Assembly (NCBI GenBank): GCA_025769875.1
Contig: JAGFNK010000824.1
Coordinates: forward strand, 1-20,807
DNA: 20,807 nt
Reading direction: 5' to 3'
From: Russula earlei
Lineage: Eukaryota; Basidiomycota; Agaricomycetes; Russulales; Russulaceae
A program made the position numbers and the translations under genes. Position 1 is the stretch's first letter; every line of letters begins with the position of its first letter. Positions 1 to 8,547 of this stretch are shown piece after piece. Below the pieces are notes generated by a model. It was not told the DNA's origin. It saw only the letters and a program-made list of their open reading frames with translations, and searched no databases.

Positions 1-97
1 TTGACTTTCTTTGAGACTTGTACATGGAGTCGATACCTAAAGCTCGAGCAATTGCCGTTATGCTCAAGCGTCCGAAAAATCCTGTCCTTTATCCTCA
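1..97 (-). pseudogene. Start of element B pol (protease end), partial
   Basis: On the minus strand, just beyond the gag stop, a frame opens that reads RLSITAIARALGIDSMYKSQ and runs off the window edge. A short conserved stretch like this often precedes the aspartic protease in fungal Ty3/gypsy pol. No protease active site is inside the window, so the assignment rests on position after gag and on the look of the segment. A second frame here reads EDKGQDFSDA and then stops, and may be the authentic gag end, which would make the stop at 98-100 the product of an indel. Confidence 0.4.
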
Positions 98-1805
98 TCA
101 TCTCCTGTTAGGGGCTTTAATAAAGGCCTCTCTTTCCTCTACTGAGAGTGCCTTTGCCGCCTTTGTGAGTTTGTCAGTCGCGCTTTCTTCAATTATCTCC
201 ATGATGGAGGATTCGGATGTAGTGGTGGTTGTGTCAGTGGCGCGCGCGCGAGTCATCTTGCGTTTCGGTTTTGTGGGGCAGTCGTGAGCCAGATGTCCTC
301 GGAGAGAACAGTGAAAGCACCTTCCCTCTTCTCGAAGTTTTTGTTTTTTGGCTTCGGTTACTGCTTTGCGGGTGGCACCTGTGCTAGTGTCCATCGCATT
401 TGGGTCACGTGGTGGGAGGCATGTGTGCGGCGTGGTAGCGTTGTTGATGGTGTTGCCGCGCATGCCCCAATTCGAAAGGCGGGCCCAAGGGCGGTTGGTA
501 TTTGAGTTGGTGTTTCTGTTGTGAGTGTTAGCATGGTCAGTGAGGACCGCGCGTTTGCGCATCCAAATGCGATGTTGCTTCTGGGCGCCAGACATCCACT
601 CTTGAAAGGTGGTCAGGTCCTCTTGACTGATGATTGCTTCGACTAATGGTTTGGGGAGACCGCACGCAAACAGGCGCATGACCATTGGGTCATCCATGTG
701 GAGGGATCCTTGTCGAGCCAGTAACTCAAAATTTGCTATATATTCATCCAGGTTATTGTCCTTCATTTTTAGTTTGCGTAGCTGGTCTTGTGCATGTTCG
801 TGTTTGGCATAATTGGTGAATGCCCGTTTGAATTGTTGTTCCATGGCTTGCCAAGCAGTGAGTCCAAAGGGAATTTCCTCCGGGTCAAGCATGACCTTTT
901 CAAGCCACTCGTCCATCGCTTCAACCCAACCGTTGACGCGAGGTCCTTCCATTAATGATAGGAAGTAGGCGCATTTCTTGATGGGGTTTTGAGCAATTTT
1001 GCTGTTGAAATTCATCCTCATGAAGTGTCGGAACGTGGTGAGGAATGCGTGGGTGCGTGCGCGGGTCGCCGTTGAAGGCCTTGGGTGGGACGCCTTCGAG
1101 TTTACCGTTGTCGGACGGGCATGTGTCGTGGTCGTACATGGCGTATGCATCGTAGTCATTGGGGTCTGGGCTTGGAGGTCATCTCCCACGTCCTTTGAAG
1201 CCTTGGAACAGGGATGGGCATGGATATGCCTGCGCCATTCTGGATGACGCGAGTTGTTGAGGTATCTGTGCTGGTGGTCTTCTGGTTCGTCGGCCGCGAC
1301 GAAAACTTGTGTTGTGGTTTGTGTTTCTTGTTCCATGGGTTTCAGCGGGTGCGGGTCCAGGGGTCGGAGTGCGAGACAGGTTCTTTGAGTTAGGGATTGG
1401 TTCTCCTGATTTGATGAGTTGTTCCATGTTGAGACCTTTGAGGGGGTCAAAGGTTAGTCCAAGAGCCAGGTGTGCGATGTGGTAGGCCTCGAAGTAATCC
1501 TCACGGCGTCGAATTTCGAACCATACGCCGTAGAGGGTTCCAAGGCCCACTTTGGCCTTCCTGTAATAAGCATAGTACCCAGTCCAAGGTACACTGTTTA
1601 TTCCTACTCTGAGGAAGTGAGTATTTTCTCTGAAGGCCTCAGGAATGAGTGCGTCATCGAGGTCCGGGTTCAGTTTGAAGGGACACTTGAGTTTCTTTAG
1701 TCCTTCTTCTGTAGGCTTTCCTTGTCCTTTGAACCTCCAGTCTCTAGCCATGGAAGTCATCTTTCGAAAATTGTTGTATTTGGGGGTGGATGCGTGTATA
1801 TGCAT
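98..1805 (-). pseudogene. gag: Ty3/gypsy gag of element B, broken by a stop and a frameshift
   Basis: Gag is the nucleocapsid/capsid polyprotein that packages the element RNA in the cytoplasm. The first frame runs 1805-1179 (start MHIHASTPK; MTSMARDW at about 1760 is an alternative start) and stops at TGA 1179-1181. The same frame continues after the stop as DPNDYDAYAMYDHD and LEGVPPKAFNGD. Near 1063-1068 an apparent one-base insertion moves the message to another frame, beginning THAFLTTFRHFMRMNF and reading to TGA 98-100. This part holds the capsid-like gag domain (about 644-940; GWVEAMDEWLEKV through RLFACGLP) and a CCHC zinc knuckle, CFHCSLRGHLAHDC (about 278-319). The stop fits a CGA to TGA change. 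The frame overlapping 1181-1450 upstream of the shift is not coding. The 5' LTR lies 35 bp upstream, so this is an LTR-linked but non-functional gag. Confidence 0.85.
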
Positions 1806-1826
1806 TTGGGGTCAAGGGTTTGAGGG

Positions 1827-1838
1827 TAAGCTTGTTCT
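1827..1838 (-). other. Putative self-priming primer-binding site of element B
   Basis: Two bases inside the LTR end, the sense strand reads AGAACAAGCTTA. It is perfectly complementary over 12 nt to the sense LTR sequence TAAGCTTGTTCT (minus strand of 2082-2093). That LTR sequence starts 33 nt downstream of a TATA box, where transcription should begin. Annealing of the transcript 5' end to the leader is the Tf1/sushi-type self-priming arrangement known in fungal chromoviruses. I found no obvious match to a tRNA 3' end at this place. Confidence 0.65.
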
Positions 1839-1840
1839 AA

Positions 1841-2313
1841 TGTCACCGACTGGGGGCGGTGTTGCTGACAAATCAGTTCATGCGCGAGACACTAAGTCTT
1901 CGCGAGTTTCGGGGATTTTGGAGATGATATTGCCAAGGCAAATATGTTCCGCGGAGAAGGGAAACTACGAATAAGTCTTCGTGTCAAGAAGGCTTATGAG
2001 TAGAAAAAGTTTCAGACGATATGCTTGATGTCTTGCAAGCCTACAAGTCCTGAAGTTCGAAATCCAGTGATATTTCACAGGAGAACAAGCTTAGGGCTTG
2101 TCCTCTCTTACTGACAGGTTTATATAGACGGTATTGTCCTATATCAAATAGTAGACATGAAGTAACAACGAGGTGGTTGAGACTGGAACACGCTGGAAAG
2201 TAGTGGTACATGTGAGGCTGAATGAGTCATGAGAATGCGTGGGAATCGTGAGGCCTGTCCGGGTAGGCTTGTCCGGTTGCCTTGTCCGGTCCAATGGGCC
2301 AGTACTTGTGACA
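1841..2313 (-). repeat. 5' LTR of element B
   Basis: A 473-bp repeat with ends TGTCAC and GTGACA, clearly related along its length to the copy at 5665-6156. In the minus-strand sense it has TATATAAA at 2126-2119 and a probable transcription start near 2093. The inner edge is followed by the primer site and gag. The flanks differ (TCTAA at 1836-1840, AGGAC at 2314-2318), which fits an LTR still joined to its element rather than a solo LTR. Confidence 0.85.
2119..2126 (-). promoter_or_regulatory. TATA box of the element B LTR
   Basis: The minus strand reads CTATATAAAC. It lies 33 nt upstream of the segment that pairs with the primer-binding site, the expected distance to an RNA polymerase II start. 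The same TATA block is kept in the related LTR at about 5963-5972. Confidence 0.6.
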
Positions 2314-3597
2314 AGGACTCCACCCAGATGATCACAAGATGATCTCATGATGACTTGGCCCCTGGTGTATGGATGAGCAACAAAGAATATATTATGAACA
2401 TCAAGAGGGATTCAATACCACAGTCAACATCTTCTCTCAAGACCCTTGCAACATTCAATGGGAATGTGAACTCAGTTCTCATGATGAAGACAAAAGTGCA
2501 GACAATTACATCTACCCCACACCCACACCAGCTCCCACTGTTGTCCCTGTGTTGCCTGTCATTGCCTTCACATTGCCCACTCCCATTGTCCCTGCGGCTC
2601 CCACCTCATCCACCATTCCCATCACCTTGTTCACCACTGCCATCTCCAACTTGCCAGCTGTCATTGCTTTGGCACCACCTGCCCTCACTGTCCCAGCATT
2701 GCCTGCCTTTGCAATCACCACCACCTTAGTCTTGTCCACAGCTGCCACTGCCCCAGTTGTCTCAGTATCACCTGCTGCTCCTGTCATTCCCACTGTCCCT
2801 GTCTCTGTGGTCTCAACCCCACCTGTCTTGGTTGCAGCTTCATCTGCCACCCCTGCCTTCATCTCATTCGCTCCCATGCCCTCAGTTGTCTTGTCACCCT
2901 CAGCCTTGTCTGTTGCCTTATCCACCACCACAGTAGTCTCAGTTGTGCCAGCCACTGACTTTGCATCAACCTCCATCTTAGCCTTGCCTGCACTCGTCAG
3001 TTCAGCCCAGCCCACAATATTGCCAGCATTGCCAGCTGCCACTGTCTCTGCTATGCCCTCAGCCACAGTTGTCTCAGTCCTAGCCACCTTTGTCACCACC
3101 ACCACTTTGTCCTCACCATCTGCTGTCTCCCTTCCTGCCACCACACTCTCCACTGTTGCCTCCACTCCATCCATCTTTGCCATTGCCTCTGCTCTGTCCA
3201 TCTTTGCCATTGCACCAGTTCTGTCCACTGCTGCCTCCTTGGTCTCACCCTCAGCCCTCATCTCAGTGCCTGCCGCATCAGTCTCAGTTTTGTGTGACAC
3301 CAGCATCACAGCACTGTCACCACCCCACACCACCAGCTCTACCCCAGAAGACCAAGAAAGCCCCAGCCATTAACTTAGCCATGACATGCCACAACAGGAG
3401 CAGAAGCTGCCACCACACCACCACAGGAGAAGCAGCCACTGTTGCCAACAGCACACTGCACACTGCCTCCCACATTGTCTCCCTGTCCATTTGTGCGCTC
3501 TTGCCCATGTCTGCTGCTGATACCTGCAGTTGAGATGACCCCACCACTGCCATTGCAAGATGACAAATGCCACCCCCATGCAAGCCACCTGTTATGG
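2314..3597 (+). pseudogene. PAST gene copy 1, truncated at both ends
   Basis: Not a family I recognise. A reading frame of 334 codons (2369-3373) starts MDEQQRIYYE, has a short conserved part (DPCNIQWECELSSHDED, then a YIYPTPTPAP hinge), and then about 260 residues made almost only of Ala, Ser, Thr, Val, Pro, Leu and Ile. It ends STPEDQESPSH. Upstream in frame, HPDDHKMIS is followed by TGA TGA and LGPWCM; the copy at 8548-9679 has Gln-Cys codons in place of these two stops. The final TAA interrupts what other copies read as ELSHDMPQQEQK. The 5' end is cut at 2314 by the LTR of element B and the 3' end at 3597 by the LTR of element A. CpG is strongly depleted compared with the copy at 13013-14689. 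The low-complexity part could be a stalk-like or disordered region, but no signal peptide or membrane anchor is visible. Confidence 0.65.
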
Positions 3598-4183
3598 TGT
3601 CACGGCCATAAGAGCATTAGCTCAGAGTTCAGTGGGGGCAAGTCCCTGTGACTTGGTTCAAGGGTTCAGTGGGGGCCAGCTCAAGGAGACCAGTTCAGAG
3701 GTTTAGTGTCTCAAGACTAAGTCAAATATGACCTAATCTGCAGACAGAGTTGATCTCCTGATTTCACAGAAGAGGAGGATGATGGAGGAGAAGCAGAGGA
3801 GGAAGAGGAACATGAAGGTTCCTTGTGATGAGCTTAGGTCAAGCAGAGTATAAGCCAGCACAACACAAGTTGTAATTGAAGGACAGTACAGGGCAAAGGG
3901 ATGCAACAGGAAATGGGACAAAGCTAAGCTTGGGGCATTCCCCAGCTTTTACAGGTGCTTAAATACTGTATCTAGTGAGGCTGTACAGTACTGTATGTAG
4001 AACAATAGATAAAGGGTGAACCAATAGCAAAAGGGACTCTAAACAATAGGTGAAACACAATAGGTGAAACAATAAGGACCATCAAGATCAAGGGATGAAA
4101 TGGTAACCAAGGGGATGAGGGTGAAAGTAGAGAACAATAAGAAGTGTCTTAGGGATGAACCGAAAGAGGGGTAGATCACAACA
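3598..4183 (-). repeat. 3' LTR of element A
   Basis: About 586 bp with ends TGTCACGG and ATCACAACA on the plus strand, so TGTTGTGAT to CCGTGACA in the sense orientation. A polypurine tract adjoins the inner edge and the pol stop codon is about 30 bp further in. Its sequence differs from the LTR at 1841-2313, so it is another family. A TATTTAAG box lies on the minus strand near 3958-3965. The bases outside it (TATGG, 3593-3597) would be one half of the target duplication; the other half is not identified in the window. Confidence 0.7.
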
Positions 4184-4199
4184 TCATGCCCCCCTCATG
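4184..4199 (-). other. Polypurine tract of element A
   Basis: In the sense orientation the bases just before the LTR read CATGAGGGGGGCATGA. A purine run of this kind next to the 3' LTR primes plus-strand synthesis in LTR retrotransposons. The position between the end of pol and the LTR fixes the 3' LTR boundary. Confidence 0.6.
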
Positions 4200-4372
4200 C
4201 TTAGTTCTCTGAACTAATCAGTCTCAGGGCCCAACTCACAGAGTTCGTCACCTTCAACTTCTGGCCATGCATTCTGGGACCCCATTGCTCTGGGACAGAA
4301 CCCTCTGTAACTCCGGTGAGTTCTCCTGAGGATACAGTCTACCTGACCGCTACAATTGGTATGGGGTTTGTT

Positions 4373-4414
4373 ACAGTCCTTATTCCAGTGACCTCTGGTG
4401 TTGCAATGTTTGCA
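4373..4414 (-). other. CCHC zinc knuckle in the pol extension
   Basis: CKHCNTRGHWNKDC has the C-x2-C-x4-H-x4-C spacing of a zinc knuckle. Such knuckles are usual in Gag; here it lies at the far C-terminal end of the polyprotein, after the chromodomain. Confidence 0.8.
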
Positions 4415-5659
4415 AATGTGCTGCCATTTTTGGAGCTGGTGACGCTGTGCTTTAGTCATGCATGCCAGGGTAAGGGGGGTATTGGGAGTACTGGCATTGT
4501 CAGAGAACATCTGTGGGAAGTGGGAGGGTGACCCTGTGGGGGTGTCATTCTGGGATTGGTCGATGACCCTGGGAAGGTACTTGAGTGGGGGGGTCAGGGA
4601 GAGAGGGGGGTGAGTGGGTAATGGAGGGGAAGAGAGAGTGGATGGTTCTTCTTCCTCAATTTTGTCGTAGCTTTCTGCCAGCAAGTAGTATGGTCCAGTA
4701 CTGTGGGTGAGACCCCCATCGGTCATCAGGTTGTTGAGTTGGTGATGGACCTGAACGGAGGTGTTATTGGCTCAGAGGTGGCTGCGGATGGCGGTGGTTT
4801 CTTTGGTGTGGGACTGGATCTTGTGGAGCCAATCAGTGAGTTGTCCTTGAAGGACGTTTAGGGCCCCTTGGATGGAGACGCGCTTGCCCTCTAAAATTTT
4901 TAACTGAAAAGAGCTGATGTGGAGGCAGTAGACGTCAGCAAGGGCACCAGGGTTGTGGAGGTTCTCAAGAGCCTGAGCGACATCAAAATAAAATGGGTGG
5001 TCCTCAATTAAGAGGTGGAGGTCAGAGGCAGTGGTGGCAGGATGGGGGGTGGAGATGACAGGCCAGGCTATGAGCTTTTCTCCATAAGCGGGTTCTCCTC
5101 GACCCATAGTTCCTAGAAGCATGGGTTTGTCATTGTACAAAGCAACGCGTAAGTATGGTAACAGGCATTGTCGCCCATTAACGTTAATGTAAAAGGGGGG
5201 AACATGTGTATAAGGTTTGCAAACAAACCAAGGGGGGCCAGGATGAGTGGGGTCTGCCTCAGTTGGAGTTGGTGAGGGCGTTCCTTCTTGGATGGTGAGT
5301 GGGTTAAGAGTAGCAGCAAGGTCCTGAAGTTTGGCCTCGTCCGGGACAATGAAGGTGTGTTGGTTGATGATGTGTTGGATAACTTCAGGTGAGAGGGGTT
5401 CTTGTTTGATGGTAGGAGAGGGAGTGAGGACCGGTAGAGGGGATGAGTTAGGAGCAGGAGACAACATGGGGGTATTGTAAGTAGAGGTGGCATGTTCGTG
5501 ATGCCAAGCTGACCACTTGGAGGGAGTGGGGGTATTTATGGGTACTGACCGTATGATGTGATTCCATGCTAAGTCTGTAAGTACTGCCCTTCGTATGGAC
5601 AGATGAAATTCTGAAAAACGGGGGTCTATCATAAGAAGCTGAAAGCCGTGGAAGTCACC

Positions 5660-5664
5660 AGGGG
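5660..5664. repeat. Target-site duplication, left half (AGGGG)
   Basis: AGGGG directly precedes the solo LTR and is repeated at 6157-6161 directly after it. A 5-bp duplication is typical for Ty3/gypsy integration and shows that the LTR inserted as an element here. Confidence 0.85.
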
Positions 5665-6156
5665 TGTCACCGACTGGGGGCGGTGTCACTGACAAATCGT
5701 TTCACACACGAGACGTGCGCACAGAGTCAAGCGAGACGACAAGTTCTTGCGAGAATCAGGGATCTCAGTGACAACACAGCGAAGGCTAGTGTGTACCACG
5801 GAGTGGAAAGACAGTGAATAAGTCTTCGCATTCGAAGACTTAGAGAAATGAGAGAGATTCTAAGATGATTGCTTGATTCTCTGCAAGCCTACAGTCCCGA
5901 AGCTGAATCCAGTGATATTTCACAAGAGAACAAGCTTAAGGCTTGTTCTCTCATACAGACAGGTTTATATAGACAGGTATGTCCTATATCAAATAGTAGA
6001 CATGAAGAGATAGCAAGGCGATCAAGACTGGAACATGCTGGAAAGTAATGGTACAGGTGAGGCTAGTGAGTCACCAAAACGCGCAGGAATTGTGAGGCTT
6101 GTCCGGGTAGGCTTATCCAGTTGCCAGTCCGGTCTGAAGAGCCGGTACTTGTGACA
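5665..6156 (-). repeat. Solo LTR of the B family, inserted in element A
   Basis: A 492-bp repeat, TGTCAC to GTGACA, related to the LTR at 1841-2313 from end to end. Both sides carry the 5-bp duplication AGGGG, and no gag or pol of its own lies on either side, so it is what is left after recombination between two LTRs. It interrupts the element A pol frame; LTR plus one duplication is 497 bp. It keeps a TATA block on the minus strand (TATATAAA near 5971-5964) and a strong hairpin at the start-site segment. Confidence 0.9.
5925..5951 (-). other. Hairpin at the LTR transcription start
   Basis: An 11-bp perfect stem (AGAGAACAAGC with GCTTGTTCTCT) closes a 5-base loop. In the related LTR at 1841-2313 the same place (about 2081-2105) forms a shorter or wobble-paired version. 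One stem arm contains the segment that pairs with the primer-binding site of element B, so folding could regulate self-priming; that role is an inference. Confidence 0.6.
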
Positions 6157-6161
6157 AGGGG
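6157..6161. repeat. Target-site duplication, right half (AGGGG)
   Basis: Direct repeat of 5660-5664 on the other side of the solo LTR. Confidence 0.85.
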
Positions 6162-7970
6162 AGAGAATTCCAGAAAAGAGTTGTTCCCTGGCAGCTATAT
6201 CAAAAATGGTGTGTCCGTGGTTGGGGATAGTGGGGTCATTGACTGAATAGGAAGGAGGATTATGGGAGTTGACTTGAGGGAGTAAAGTACATTGTTGTAT
6301 TGTAAGTTCTTGGAATTGACATTCCAAGTCATCTAGGGTTTCATCAGAATGATGAGATTCTGTGGGATCAGAGTTAGCGGTTGACATAACGTGGATTTTG
6401 GTGGGTTGTTGTAGATGAAAGATAGTGATGGCATCTTGGGTGTTTTTAAGGTTCGAGAGGGGTTCCCAGGTGTCCTCTGCTGTGGAGTATCCCTTCCACC
6501 AAACTCTGTACTGGAGCCGGTTTCTGTGGAGACATTGGGTGGTAATCTTTTCAACCTCATATTCTCCAGAAAGAAGGTCAGGGGGAGGTTCAGGGAAGTT
6601 AGGGCCGTGTTCAGCTGTTTCAGTAACTGGGGAAAGAAGGGAGGCATGAAACACGTTATGGATACTCCATTGGGGAGGAAGATGAAGTTAGTAAACGACA
6701 TGGGAAATTTTCTTGATGATGACAAAAGGTCTGAATTGTTTAGGACAGAACTTCTGAAAATGATGGGGGGTTTTTAAGTTAGTCCCTTCCAACCAAACCT
6801 TTTGTCCCTCTTTGAACCCTTTGAATTTGGTTTCTTTGACCCAGTGGCTTTGTGCCTTTTTCATTGCTTCTTGGGCCAATTCTTGCATGTCTTTTAGAGC
6901 CTGGAGGCATTCTTGAATTCCCGGGAACTTGGACTTTAGTTGAGTGCCAAGTCCTTGTGGATTAAAGTCGATGAGTAACTCATAAGGGGTTCATTTGGTG
7001 GTTGTGGATTTGTGAGTGTTGAAATGGTACTGGGCTATAGGGAGCCAATGTGTCCATTCTTCTTGTTTCTCTCCAGTGTAGATGCGGAGATACATTTCCA
7101 GGGTTTGATTAGTTCTTTCTGATTGTCCATCAGTTTGAGGGTGGTAGGCAGTACTTAGATTTTGATTGATCCCCAGAACTTGAGAGACTTCTTTGAATAG
7201 ATCAGAGGTGAAATGAGAATCACAGTCAGAAATGATTTTGGAAGGGACCCCAGTCCAAGGGAAGGCATGTTGCAAGAATAACTTGGCCATTTCTAGGGTT
7301 CCCATGTCCTTGCGACATGGTATGAATATTGCCACTTTGGTAGAGTTGTGATCAGTGATGGTCATGATGGTGTTGTTCCCTTCTGATAGTGGGAGATCGA
7401 TGATCCAGTCAATTGCTATGGTTTGAAATGGTTTCTAAAATTCAGGAGGAATCAGGTGAATTGGGGGACGAGTGGGGTGCATAGAGGATTTGTTAGCCTG
7501 ACAGGTGGCGCAACCCTGGATGTAGTCCTGGATGAAATAGCCCATTTTGGGCCACCAGAAGGACTCTTTAATTGAGTACAAGGTTTGGGCATTTCCTGTA
7601 TGTCCTCCAAGAATGCTGTCATGATACATGTGTAAAACTTTTCGTAGTAGGGGTTCTTGATATGGTACAACCAAATTTTTCATCTTTGAACAGTATGCTG
7701 TCTTCTTCTTGTAGATTGTGTTTGGTTTTCCACATAAGCAGGTCTGATTGCCACCTGTTTTGTTCCTTTAGAATTTGCTCGTACAGGTCTTCCGTGTGGA
7801 GTGTGCGAATGAAGAGTTTGTCAGGAAGTGCTGTGATGTTTTGGTTGTCTCCTGACCCATCATTGTGGTCAGGTCATGAGAGAGTGTCTGCACAATTAGA
7901 AGTTCTGGGCTTGTGATGGATCTTGAAATGATAATCTGCCAGTGTGGAAATGTAGCCTGCGATTCTTCAA
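6162..7970 (-). pseudogene. pol: Element A pol: RNase H end, integrase and chromodomain
   Basis: This is the 3' half of a Ty3/gypsy chromovirus pol, which copies the RNA and integrates the cDNA in the nucleus. From right to left it shows the RNase H C-terminal end (YISTLADYHFKIHHKP, near 7900-7955); the integrase zinc-binding site (HDSILGGH and CATC, 7501-7623); and the DDE core, with Asp in AIDW (about 7408), Asp in IISDCDSHF (about 7226) and Glu in GQSERTNQ (about 7118), the last two separated by 35 residues. Next come a GPY/F-like segment (FRPFVIIKKIS) and a chromodomain (6415-6564; EYEVEKI, YRVWWKGY, DTWEP). In-frame stops lie at 7874-7876, 7435-7437, 6991-6993 and 6688-6690, with a frameshift in the A/T run near 7672-7685. 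The frame is open through 6162 into the solo LTR and resumes beyond it. Reverse transcriptase, protease, gag and 5' LTR are missing: the T0 element at 7971 cuts the gene. Confidence 0.88.
6415..6564 (-). other. Chromodomain of element A integrase
   Basis: About 50 residues begin EYEVEKITTQ, with the core YRVWWKGYSTAEDTWEPLSN. The aromatic residues of the methyl-lysine cage (Y, W, W) are in place. Chromodomains of fungal chromoviruses direct integration to histone H3K9-methylated heterochromatin. Confidence 0.88.
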
Positions 7971-8380
7971 TTATTGCTGTTTTCAGCGCACTTGGCAGAG
8001 CTTGAATTCCACCCAAATTGGTGCAGAAACCCCCTCAAATGTGCGGGATGAATATCTCCCTCAAAACAGCTTCAATTCATATGAAATTTATTGTCCCTGA
8101 ATCGCCTGAATGAGGGCTAGGCAGCCCCATTGTTTTCATGAGATTTGAGTGAGAATTGGTGTAGCTGGACTCAAGCCACCTCCACATGTGTATTAGATGA
8201 ATTACAACTCAAAATCATGGTCTATATCTATTATTTTTCCCTCATGTTGTACCCATGGGCTGTCTTGAGGCAGCCCCATAGTGTTTTTGACTCAAGTGTT
8301 ATGGTGTGCAACATTGTTTCCAGTGCAATTGGAGTCACAGCCAGCCACTCATCACCCCTCTCACCTCTCCATTCTGACCA
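7971..8380 (+). repeat. Left terminal inverted repeat of T0
   Basis: About 410 bp, from TTATTGCTGTTTTCAGCGC to TTCTGACCAT. It is inverted relative to 12171-12581 and matches 12602-13012, 15140-15550 and 19340-19749 with few differences. Confidence 0.9.
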
Positions 8381-8547
8381 TCCTTTGCCCTCATTCCCAC
8401 CATGCCTGCTGTCTCAGCTGCATCAGTTGCACTGCTCCCTTCCAACTCACATTCAGCCCTCCACACCCTCAGTTGAGGCCACGCCAGTCACACTGCCTGC
8501 ATTGACCTGCCATCAGTCTTCATTGTGTGCCGCACTCTGCCATCAGC
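8381..8547 (+). other. Spacer between T0 TIR and PAST copy 2
   Basis: Pyrimidine-rich sequence with short frames only. One frame starts ATG near 8403 (MPAVSAASVALLPS) and stops within 25 codons. It could be the promoter or 5' untranslated region of the PAST gene; no TATA box is evident. Confidence 0.4.

Larger units (their letters stand above)
4214..5664 (-). pseudogene. pol: Element A pol: C-terminal extension with zinc knuckle
   Basis: This continues the frame of the chromodomain protein on the other side of the solo LTR at 5665-6156. It reads GDFHGFQLLMIDPRFSEFHL onward, with a Pro/Ser/Thr-rich linker and a folded-looking middle (PPFYINVNGRQCLLPYLRVA, then FYFDVAQALENLHNPGALAD). A TGA at 4772-4774 interrupts it and the same frame continues as ANNTSVQVHHQL to the stop TAG at 4214-4216. 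A CCHC knuckle, CKHCNTRGHWNKDC, lies at about 4373-4414, followed by more Cys and His (PHTNC, VDC, GFC) that could form a second site. The polypurine tract starts about 15 bp upstream of the stop codon on the plus strand. A start codon inside the LTR at 5693-5695 is an artefact of the insertion. Nucleic-acid binding is suggested by the knuckle; the rest has no function I can name. A captured host domain is an alternative to an inherited third domain. Confidence 0.7.

Noticed and set aside
1182..1450. The first part of the 450-codon minus frame as gag N-terminus
   Set aside because: The other frame (1805-1179) has the conserved gag N-terminal look and continues after its stop with recognisable sequence; this part is out-of-frame read-through.
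2512..3333. A 273-codon frame on the minus strand opposite PAST copy 1
   Set aside because: It is the antisense shadow of a low-complexity, stop-poor coding strand; similar antisense frames appear opposite the other copies.
5665..5695. MSVTPPPVGDTP as the true start of the element A extension protein
   Set aside because: These codons lie within the end of the inserted LTR. The frame was open from the chromodomain before insertion.
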